A stretch of DNA of 5,320 nt from Patescibacteria group bacterium (lineage in GTDB: Bacteria; Patescibacteria; UBA1384; CAILIB01), in assembly GCA_020696955.1 (NCBI GenBank), contig JAJFBK010000074.1, positions 1 to 5,320 of the forward strand. The letters run 5' to 3'. A program made the position numbers and the translations under genes. Shown piece by piece: positions 1 to 5,181 of the stretch. Positions within the stretch are counted from its first letter, which is position 1. Every line of letters begins with the position of its first letter. The notes under the pieces were generated by a model, which did no database searches, was not told where the DNA came from, and saw only the letters and a program-made list of their open reading frames with translations.

Positions 1-1244
1 GTGTTTCCGGACTTTGAAGTTGAATAGTCAATGCTTCCGACCATGGCCAGAACTTCCCCGGTTTTTGGATCAACCGCCGTCAAGGAAGCATTAGTGGCCT
101 GATATTTCTTGACAACGTCAGGTCCCATCTCGGCTACGATTGATTGGGCCATTTGCTGGGTTTCAAGGTCGAGAGAGGTCTTTACGGTGTATCCTTCCTT
201 GTCGAGTTTTTGCTCGGCGATCTGGGGATTCTCATCAAGAGTCTCAATCAGTTTTTCACGAACGTAAAAGACGAAGTGAGGAGCGATCAGGTCGCTCTTA
301 TTCTTGAAACTCGGCTCTTCAAGGCTAGGAGCGGCTTTTTTGGCGGCATCAGCTTCTTCTTGGGTAATGGCTCCGGTCTGAGCCATGCGGTCCAAAGCAT
401 AATCTTTACGGATGAAAAGGTCGTCGAGGTGATTTCCGTATGGAGAGTAATAAGTAGGGAGCTGGGGAATACTAGCTAGGGTAGCTGATTCTGAGAGGGT
501 AAGGTCTTTGGCTGACTTGTCAAAGTAAAGCTTTGAGGCCGCCTCAATTCCGTAGGCTTGGTTTCCGTAAGGGATCTCATTAAGGTAGCCGGCCAAAATC
601 TCATCCTTGGTGTACATTTGTTCGGCTTCGATAGAGAGAATCAGCTCTTTTATCTTTCGAGTAAGACTGTATTCGTCACCGATTTCAGTAAGAGCGTTTC
701 TAATATACTGCTGGGTAATGGTGGAGCCACCTCCGCCGTCACGATCTTTGAGGATTCCAAGGCGCACGAAAACCGCTCGCCCGATTCCCTTGATAGCGAA
801 GCCATTGTGTTGGTAAAAACTGGCATCCTCCAAGGCTACGGTAGCCTTTTTGATATTGTCGCTGATATCTTCGTTCTTTACGACGGTACGGTTTTCTTCG
901 CCGTGGAAGTTATAAAGACTCTTTCCATTACGATCAACGATTTGAGTTGACTGAACTATGGATCGGTTTTGAATATTTTTTGGATTTGGCAGCTCGCGCA
1001 CATAATAAGCGAATACGGCGCTGGCACTGATGATAAATACTCCAAGTCCTATTCCGCTGTAAAGAAAGAACTTTTTCCAGGTAAACTTGAACTTTCGTTT
1101 TTGAAACGGGTTGAGCTTCTTCCACAATGGAAGCGGTTGGCTCTGGAGTGCTCGGCTACTTCGAGGCAGTGAAGATTGTCTTGAGGGCTGGCGAAGTCGG
1201 AGGGGTCCGCCAAACTTCGGGGTGCGTTTTTTTGAGGGTTTCAT
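1..1244 (-). CDS. Class A penicillin-binding protein (PBP1A family), N-terminal 414 codons, cut by the left window edge
   Basis: This is a bifunctional cell-wall synthase: the GT51 domain polymerises lipid II into glycan strands and the transpeptidase domain cross-links the peptides, both outside the membrane. I translated the minus strand by eye. Residues 1-58 form a Lys/Arg/Pro-rich cytoplasmic tail, and about 59-81 a membrane anchor. All GT51 motifs are present: ALEDASFYQHNGF (137-149, catalytic Glu139), GGSTITQQ (172-179), RKIKE (196-200, second Glu200), KDEILAGYLNEIPYG (213-227), and the RKDYALDRM region (279-287). The transpeptidase half begins near GYTVKTSLDLETQQ (351-364) and ASLTAVDPKTGEVLAMVGS (386-404). 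The SxxK, SxN and KTG motifs would lie beyond the edge and cannot be checked. The ATG at 1244 is chosen because it follows an extended -10 element by 8 nt and no Shine-Dalgarno is visible. The gene is divergent from tyrS. The family is clear; PBP1A versus another class A subgroup is less so. Confidence 0.95.
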   Translation of the reverse strand, partial: MKPSKKRTPKFGGPLRLRQPSRQSSLPRSSRALQSQPLPLWKKLNPFQKRKFKFTWKKFFLYSGIGLGVFIISASAVFAYYVRELPNPKNIQNRSIVQSTQIVDRNGKSLYNFHGEENRTVVKNEDISDNIKKATVALEDASFYQHNGFAIKGIGRAVFVRLGILKDRDGGGGSTITQQYIRNALTEIGDEYSLTRKIKELILSIEAEQMYTKDEILAGYLNEIPYGNQAYGIEAASKLYFDKSAKDLTLSESATLASIPQLPTYYSPYGNHLDDLFIRKDYALDRMAQTGAITQEEADAAKKAAPSLEEPSFKNKSDLIAPHFVFYVREKLIETLDENPQIAEQKLDKEGYTVKTSLDLETQQMAQSIVAEMGPDVVKKYQATNASLTAVDPKTGEVLAMVGSIDYSTSKSGN

Positions 1245-1248
1245 ATGA

Positions 1249-1277
1249 TTGAAGCATAGCAGAAAACTGTGTAATGT
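1249..1277 (+). promoter_or_regulatory. Probable tyrS promoter overlapping the PBP promoter
   Basis: TTGAAG (1249-1254) lies 17 nt before TAATGT (1272-1277), a fair -35 with a weak -10 hexamer. The expected start, about 7 nt downstream, is at 1284-1285, which is the A of the tyrS ATG. No leader or ribosome binding site fits in between. If translation began at the TTG at 1249 instead, no promoter could fit between it and the PBP start at 1244. This supports the ATG at 1285 as the true start. Confidence 0.45.
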
Positions 1278-1280
1278 AAC
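1253..1280 (-). promoter_or_regulatory. Probable promoter of the PBP gene, extended -10 type
   Basis: Read on the minus strand: GTTACA (1280-1275, four of six matches to TTGACA), a 16-nt spacer, and the extended -10 TGC-TATGCT (TG at 1261-1260, hexamer 1258-1253). Only 8 nt separate the hexamer from the ATG at 1244, so transcription should begin at or within about 2 nt of the start codon. The site occupies the same base pairs as the tyrS promoter. This is by eye only; no start site has been measured. Confidence 0.5.
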
Positions 1281-1284
1281 AGAT

Positions 1285-2505
1285 ATGGAACTACTATTTA
1301 CCCCCCAAGACGTACTAGAATCAGCCGTAGATGAGATTATTGGCCTCGAGAGCCTGCAATCCGCTTTTAAAAGCGGAAAGAAATTGAAGGTCAAGCTAGG
1401 CATTGATCCTACCAGCCCTAATATTCACTTGGGAAGGGCCGTTGTTTTGTGGCGCCTGAGGGCATTTCAGGAGCTCGGTCATGAGATCCACCTGATCATC
1501 GGTGACTTTACCGGTCAGGTTGGGGACACTTCGGACAAGGACGCTGAGCGGCCCATGCTCTCCGAAGAAACCGTCAAAGAAAATCTTGCTACCTATGAGC
1601 AGCAGATGTGGATGATCCTGAATCCTGAAAAAAAAGACCAGGTATTTTTTCATCGAAATAGTGAATGGCTTGAGCCGCTTACCTTGGCTAAGCTGGGCGC
1701 TTTGGCCGATGCCTTTTCGGTCAACCAATTTATCAAGCGTGAACTGATCGCCAAAAGACTTGAAAGCGGCTCACGAGTGAGTTTGCGTGAAATGCTCTAT
1801 CCTCTCATGCAGGGGTATGATTCGGTAATGCTTGAGTCAAACGTTGAGCTTGGTGGGACTGATCAGCGCTTCAATATGTTGGCCGGCCGTGTTCTCCAGG
1901 AACAGGCAGGGCAGGAGCCTCAGTCAGTCATCATGGGCACATTGCTCAGCGGTACTGACGGACGAAAAATGAGCTCTAGTTGGGGAAATGTCATCACGTT
2001 GTTTGATACGCCGACTGACAAGTTCGGGAAGCTGATGGCTATTAATGATTCGTTGATTGCCGAGTATCTTAACTGCTTGCCTATTTCGGCTCGGCCGTTT
2101 ACCGCCGGGGAAGTAGAAAGCCGCATTAGCAGTGGCGAAAATCCTCGAGATCTCAAAATGGAACTGGCCGAGCGCATAGTCGCTCTTTACCACGGTGAAG
2201 AGACTGCAAAAGAAATGCGAGAGGAATTCATCTCCAGATTTAGCGAGGGCAACCGTCCGGCTGACATTCCAGTCATGAGCTTTGCCGATCTTGGCTTCTC
2301 TTCTGATGTTACAGAGGCCTTGCTTGTTGAGGTTTTGGTTGCTGCCCAGCTTGCTCCAAGCAAAAGCGAGGCTCGACGCTTGATCGAACAGGGTGGAGTG
2401 CGTGTTGACGATACGGCGGTGTCGGATCTTGGCGCTCTTATCAAGACTAACAAAAAGACGCTTCTCCAGGTTGGGAAGCGCCGCTTTCTCGAAATCGGAG
2501 AGTAG
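1285..2505 (+). CDS. tyrS: Tyrosyl-tRNA synthetase (406 aa)
   Basis: This cytoplasmic class I aminoacyl-tRNA synthetase activates tyrosine with ATP and charges tRNA-Tyr. The Rossmann-fold catalytic core carries GIDPTSPNIHLGR (39-51), a HIGH signature in the form HLGR. It is followed by IIGDFTGQVGD (71-81), the tyrosine-site segment YPLMQGYD (172-179), GGTDQRFN (190-197) and the second signature GRKMSSS (226-232). The C-terminal part, about 345-404, is an S4-type RNA-binding domain (APSKSEARRLIEQGGVRVDD at 357-376), as is usual in bacterial TyrRS. The length is normal for the family. The reading frame stays open back to a TTG at 1249, which would add 12 residues. I prefer the ATG at 1285 because the family homology begins near there and the promoter overlaps the upstream stretch. 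No Shine-Dalgarno is seen. The gene stops 8 nt before the end of the convergent membrane-protein gene. Confidence 0.96.
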   Translation: MELLFTPQDVLESAVDEIIGLESLQSAFKSGKKLKVKLGIDPTSPNIHLGRAVVLWRLRAFQELGHEIHLIIGDFTGQVGDTSDKDAERPMLSEETVKENLATYEQQMWMILNPEKKDQVFFHRNSEWLEPLTLAKLGALADAFSVNQFIKRELIAKRLESGSRVSLREMLYPLMQGYDSVMLESNVELGGTDQRFNMLAGRVLQEQAGQEPQSVIMGTLLSGTDGRKMSSSWGNVITLFDTPTDKFGKLMAINDSLIAEYLNCLPISARPFTAGEVESRISSGENPRDLKMELAERIVALYHGEETAKEMREEFISRFSEGNRPADIPVMSFADLGFSSDVTEALLVEVLVAAQLAPSKSEARRLIEQGGVRVDDTAVSDLGALIKTNKKTLLQVGKRRFLEIGE

Positions 2506-2513
2506 CTCCTTCT

Positions 2514-4094
2514 CTAAGGAATATCAAACTCGCTTATGTCGGATCCGTTAAGGATCCAGACTTTTTTGGCGTCAGGGTCTATGTCAAAGCTGCGTACTTG
2601 GAGGTACTCTCCTGGAAATGCGAACTGGCTGACGTAATTGCCGCTCTTATCAAATTCAAGGATGCGGGCAGTGGAATGGGATCCACTCGTCAAGCCGCCA
2701 TCGAGAACGTAGATGCTGTTCATGTCTTCATTGGTGACTATCTGAAGGGGCTGCACGATGGTTTCCCCTGGCGCAGGAATGCCCTTAAGACTGAAGGAGT
2801 CCTGTGCGCCACCGGTAAACTTTTGCACAGTAGCGTCTTGCTTCAAGATGTAAATGGATCCGTCGATTGCCAAGGAAAGGCTTTTCTTGATGTCATACTT
2901 GGTGCCGTCGATGACGCTGGTTCCTTTGCTGTAAGCCGTGCCAGTGTTGGTGTATTTCCAGAGCAGTCCGGTCTTTCCGTCCAGGACATAGACGTTTCCA
3001 ATGTAGGTGGCGATATCATCTCCTGGTGCAATGGTTCCGGATGCAGGGGTGATGGGGCGCAGCAGGGTGTCGGTTCCGCTTTGAACTATGCGATACACTT
3101 TGTTGTTGCGAGTGAGGACGTATCCTGTAGTGTCTGACTCACTGCTTTTAGCAATCGACACGATGGCGTCATCTTTATCAGGTAACTCGATGGTTCCCTT
3201 GGTAGAGGACGGATCTCCTTTTCCGCTGCGAAGCAGTGAGGAGGATGGGGTTGAAAGAGTGGAGAAGAAATAGGGGAGATTGGCGAACATACGCTGGCCA
3301 GTTTTTCCTAGCGAAAACGTGCCGGCAGAGGCTGCGAATCTTGTGGTGCTGGTAAGGGTGTCCCCTTCTGTTGTCAGTTTATTCCAGATATCTTCAGCCT
3401 GTCTCTTTTGGGTCTCGTTAAGGTTGGTGAGCGAGTTGACGATTTGCTGGCCATCTTGGATGTGACGGGCCGCTTCTACGTTTTGCTTTAGTTCTCGAGC
3501 CGTAACTGCTTGGTCATAAAGATTCTGGGCTTTTGTAAGCTGCTCTTCATTTTGAGAGCTTGCCGGGGTAAGGGTGTCAGGTTGACGTCGAATGTAAGCG
3601 GTAAGGCCGCTAAAGGCTAGTAGAAAAACGGCTAACCCAAGGATGGCTACCTTTTTATGTTTCGGATCCTTGAGCCATTCCCGAAACGAAGTTAATAGGC
3701 CAGTGGCTGATACTTGGATCTTGGGGGTGGAGGAAGTGTTTTCAATGGTTGGCTCTTGTGCCGAGCTAAGTGCCAATTCATCCGCAGGAATAATTGAGGC
3801 AACGGTCTCGGACGCTTCGGACAGGGCCTGCTGCTTGGCTTTGGGGAGGATGATTTCGACAACCGGAGCTTTTCCGGTCTTCTTTTTATCGGCCAGGTTT
3901 TTCCTGAGAGCGGAGGCGTTTTCGGCTCCTTTTTGCAGCATGGCGGTGGCGGCAGGGGCAACCGTTGTTTTTACTGCTAGTCCGGCTTGCTTGCTAGCTT
4001 CTAACCCAGCCGATCCCGCCTTGATCGAATGATGCTTGAAAGCCTCCAGTATGGGAGCGGCTTTTTTCTGAAACTTTTTAAAAGCGCTCTGCAT
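2514..4094 (-). CDS. Single-pass membrane protein with outer helical hairpin and beta-propeller-like C-terminal domain (526 aa)
   Basis: I do not recognise a named family. Numbered from the ATG at 4094, residues 1-145 are probably cytoplasmic: a helical Ala/Lys-rich stretch, then a Ser/Thr/Pro/Glu-rich linker. A single hydrophobic helix lies at 149-168 (VAILGLAVFLLAFSGLTAYI). Residues 181-246 are charged and Gln-rich with helical character (KAQNLYDQAVTARELKQN and following), resembling a two-helix coil. From about 305 to the end come repeats of roughly 40-50 residues built on alternating hydrophobics, such as GYVLTRNNKVYRI, NVYVLDGKTGLLWKY, GSIYILKQDATVQKF, SIYVLDG and KVWILNGSDISEFDIP. This pattern is typical of NHL/PQQ-like beta-propellers, with about five blades readable. 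The frame extends to a TTG at 4106, but the ATG at 4094 has GGAAG 7-8 nt upstream. It overlaps the preceding PP2C-like gene by 17 nt, so translational coupling is likely. Lys/Arg flanks (HKK before, RR after) leave topology inferred, not proven. Confidence 0.85.
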   Translation of the reverse strand: MQSAFKKFQKKAAPILEAFKHHSIKAGSAGLEASKQAGLAVKTTVAPAATAMLQKGAENASALRKNLADKKKTGKAPVVEIILPKAKQQALSEASETVASIIPADELALSSAQEPTIENTSSTPKIQVSATGLLTSFREWLKDPKHKKVAILGLAVFLLAFSGLTAYIRRQPDTLTPASSQNEEQLTKAQNLYDQAVTARELKQNVEAARHIQDGQQIVNSLTNLNETQKRQAEDIWNKLTTEGDTLTSTTRFAASAGTFSLGKTGQRMFANLPYFFSTLSTPSSSLLRSGKGDPSSTKGTIELPDKDDAIVSIAKSSESDTTGYVLTRNNKVYRIVQSGTDTLLRPITPASGTIAPGDDIATYIGNVYVLDGKTGLLWKYTNTGTAYSKGTSVIDGTKYDIKKSLSLAIDGSIYILKQDATVQKFTGGAQDSFSLKGIPAPGETIVQPLQIVTNEDMNSIYVLDGGLTSGSHSTARILEFDKSGNYVSQFAFPGEYLQVRSFDIDPDAKKVWILNGSDISEFDIP

Positions 4095-4764
4095 CTCTTC
4101 TTCCAAGATGATTTCTTTTGGCTCGGAGCTTTCGACGCTTTAATTCTTTGGTAATCGACTGGCAAGAAGCGGCCGGGGTGTTGTTATTTATGACTCGACG
4201 AAGGGCGTCCAAAGATATTTCATTGTAGAGCTCATGATTTGAAAGAAGAATGTAATCATTCTCATGAAGTACTCCGGAAGCGAGGTTAGAAAATGTTTTC
4301 AAAGGATGTGGCTCACGTTCTTGGCCGCTCTCATCCGTAATTTGGCGGATGCGGTTATTTTGGAGCAGGTAGGCGGGACAGCGACCGGTCTGAGAAAAGT
4401 GCAGTTCGTCTCCCCCCATTACCATGATCAGTCCGTTGAAATTTCCGATCCAGTCAGTCTCCCCGCTTTCGGAAATGGCATTCAGGCGTTCGTTGATATT
4501 CTTGAGAAGGGCTTCGAAAGAGTCGCCCAGGGTCTTGTCTGGCTTCAGGCTTTCGTAACCGGCATTTAATTGTTCAAGAAGAGAGGGGAGGACTTGGGAA
4601 GAGGAGAACCAAGGCTTGGTGATTTCAAAAACATAGGCCAGAAAAACCGAAGAAGGAGATTCTTCAGATGCTGGACTTTGGATAATTCCTGAGGCCAGAA
4701 AACGGTCGGATAGCCGTTCCGGTGCAACGATGCGACAGTAATCAATCGCGAATAAAGGGTTCAT
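4078..4764 (-). CDS. PP2C-fold (PPM-like) protein, probably catalytically degenerate (228 aa)
   Basis: This is a soluble protein of about the size of a minimal bacterial PP2C domain. The best match to that fold is the central block from GNFNGLIMVMGGDELHFSQ to TGRCPAYLLQNNRI (107-139). It reads like the family segment in which a variable strand is followed by 'vGDSRaYLlr' and then 'ltxD'. A later NDYILLSNHEL (169-179) sits where active enzymes have 'dxllLcSDGL'. In both places the expected metal-binding Asp is missing (TGRC for GDSR, SNHE for SDGL), and no clear N-terminal RxxxxD or DG motif is visible. I therefore infer a binding or scaffold role rather than phosphatase activity. The tail from about 205 is very basic (KELKRRKLRAKRNHLGRR). 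The ATG at 4764 follows an extended -10 element by 7 nt; the frame also runs to a TTG at 4791, upstream of that promoter. The gene is first in a two-gene unit with the membrane propeller protein. The fold call is moderate confidence; that the gene is real is high. Confidence 0.75.
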   Translation of the reverse strand: MNPLFAIDYCRIVAPERLSDRFLASGIIQSPASEESPSSVFLAYVFEITKPWFSSSQVLPSLLEQLNAGYESLKPDKTLGDSFEALLKNINERLNAISESGETDWIGNFNGLIMVMGGDELHFSQTGRCPAYLLQNNRIRQITDESGQEREPHPLKTFSNLASGVLHENDYILLSNHELYNEISLDALRRVINNNTPAASCQSITKELKRRKLRAKRNHLGRRDAERF

Positions 4765-4771
4765 ATGCTCC

Positions 4772-4800
4772 AGTATAGCAAGAGTTGGCAAAGGCGGTAA
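4772..4800 (-). promoter_or_regulatory. Probable promoter of the PP2C-like/propeller gene pair, extended -10 type
   Basis: On the minus strand, TGC-TATACT (TG at 4780-4779, hexamer 4777-4772) is a strong extended -10 with five of six consensus matches. TTACCG (4800-4795) is a poor -35 at 17-nt spacing. The intervening GGAGCAT puts only 7 nt between the -10 and the ATG at 4764, so the mRNA should start at or next to the start codon. The GGAG there resembles a Shine-Dalgarno but is only 3 nt from the ATG, too close for normal use. Confidence 0.6.
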
Positions 4801-4829
4801 ATACGAACGTGAACTAGTGTTATTTCATA

Positions 4830-4858
4830 TTGAAAAAAACCAGTAACTACTGTACTCT
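4830..4858 (+). promoter_or_regulatory. Candidate promoter of the small RNA at 4865
   Basis: TTGAAA (4830-4835) is followed after 17 nt by TACTCT (4853-4858), preceded by TG (4851-4852). The -35 is good and the -10 is weak. The predicted start, about 7 nt downstream, falls at 4865, exactly the first base of the closing stem of the RNA candidate. The promoter is divergent from that of the PP2C-like gene, about 30 bp away. Confidence 0.4.
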
Positions 4859-4864
4859 ATAGAC

Positions 4865-4998
4865 GGCTTATCCTGTCGTAGGTGGTCATCAATTCGTTTT
4901 ACTATGGGATTCCAATATTTGTCCGACTCCGTGGAGTTGGCGTGAGGTTACCCACTTGGCTCTGCGGGCCGCCTACGCTCTAGTGATAAGCCTTTTTT
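4865..4998 (+). ncRNA. Probable structured small RNA of about 130 nt, family not recognised
   Basis: The ends pair: GGCTTATC (4865-4872) with GATAAGCC (4985-4992), immediately followed by six T residues. Inside, after a small internal loop, CGTAGGTGG (4877-4885) pairs with CCGCCTACG (4969-4977) with a single G-U pair. A third helix at the apex is CCGACTC (4923-4929) with GAGTTGG (4934-4940), loop CGTG. Two largely unpaired strands (4886-4922 and 4941-4968) separate the apex from the outer rod. They contain alternative short pairings, CCAA/TTGG (4912-4915 with 4956-4959) or TGGG/CCCA (4905-4908 with 4951-4954). Rod, internal bubble and terminal hairpin resemble the general architecture of 6S RNA, the RNA-polymerase-binding regulator, but I see no conserved 6S sequence and the RNA is short for that family. 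It lacks tmRNA, RNase P and SRP RNA signatures. A leader or attenuator for the small ORF downstream is the alternative. Confidence 0.6.
4985..4998 (+). terminator. Rho-independent-type end of the small RNA
   Basis: The 3' arm GATAAGCC is followed directly by TTTTTT (4993-4998). The pairing 5' arm is distant, at 4865-4872, so the terminator is the closing helix of the whole RNA rather than a short local hairpin. This weakens it as a classical intrinsic terminator but fits RNAs whose terminal stem doubles as one. Confidence 0.45.
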
Positions 4999-5003
4999 AT
5001 ACT
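4998..5003 (+). promoter_or_regulatory. Possible -10 element (TATACT) before the 55-codon ORF
   Basis: TATACT matches five of six consensus positions and ends 10 nt before the ATG at 5014, so a transcript starting here would have a leader of only a few nucleotides. No convincing -35 is present at 16-18 nt, and the element overlaps the T-run of the upstream RNA. It is weak evidence that the small ORF is transcribed separately. Confidence 0.3.
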
Positions 5004-5013
5004 TATTTTTCTC

Positions 5014-5181
5014 ATGAAAAAACCAGTTAAGAAGGAGTCTTCTACTCCTCTTTATCTACGGATCGTGATGGGTGTCGTATTGGTTGTCGTTGCTCTTTCA
5101 ATGAGCGGCGTGTTTGCCTTGATGGCCACTAATGATTCCACGACTAATGGTACGGTTCCCGGGTTGCCTATAGCGCCTTAG
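5014..5181 (+). CDS. Small single-helix membrane protein (55 aa), hypothetical
   Basis: I do not recognise this protein. The ORF runs from ATG to TAG. It encodes a basic N-terminus (MKKPVKKESS, then TPLYLR), one long hydrophobic helix at about 17-38 (IVMGVVLVVVALSMSGVFAL) and a short Ser/Thr/Gly/Pro-rich tail ending GLPIAP. Positive residues before the helix and none after predict an N-in, C-out topology; a signal-anchor role fits better than secretion because there is no clear peptidase site. No Shine-Dalgarno precedes the ATG; upstream bases are T-rich, with TATACT 10 nt away. A perfect 6-bp inverted repeat, AGGAGT (5033-5038) with ACTCCT (5044-5049), lies within codons 7-12. The ORF sits between two structured RNA elements. 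Coding is supported by the coherent basic-hydrophobic-polar pattern; with so few codons, chance cannot be excluded. Confidence 0.55.
   Translation: MKKPVKKESSTPLYLRIVMGVVLVVVALSMSGVFALMATNDSTTNGTVPGLPIAP

Noticed and set aside
558..950. 130-codon open frame on the plus strand
   Set aside because: It is antisense to the GT51 domain of the PBP gene, whose minus-strand translation carries every family motif. The plus-strand product has no recognisable pattern.
1249..1284. N-terminal extension of TyrRS from the TTG at 1249
   Set aside because: The 12 extra residues lie beyond the usual start of the family, leave 4 bp to the divergent PBP gene, and cover the apparent promoter.
2507..2520. Bidirectional terminator between tyrS and the membrane-protein gene
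   Set aside because: The stem is only 5 bp, A/T-rich at its ends, and has no T-run on either side.
2598..3137. 179-codon open frame on the plus strand
   Set aside because: It is antisense to the propeller-like domain of the membrane protein. That minus-strand frame is continuous for 526 codons with repeat structure, so this is a shadow frame.
4765..4791. N-terminal extension of the PP2C-like protein from the TTG at 4791
   Set aside because: The TTG lies upstream of the strong extended -10 TGCTATACT, so a transcript from that promoter would not include it.
4865..4998. tmRNA, SRP RNA, RNase P RNA or T-box leader
   Set aside because: None of their conserved signatures could be found (no tRNA-like acceptor end, no GGTCAGG/GGAAG SRP loop, no GAGGAAAGTCC, no T-box sequence). 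No aminoacyl-tRNA synthetase gene follows within the window.
5033..5049. AGGAGT/ACTCCT hairpin as a regulatory hairpin hiding a Shine-Dalgarno
   Set aside because: The AAGGAG is 31 nt before the next in-frame ATG (5068), too far to serve as its ribosome binding site. Starting there would also remove the basic N-terminus and cut into the membrane helix.
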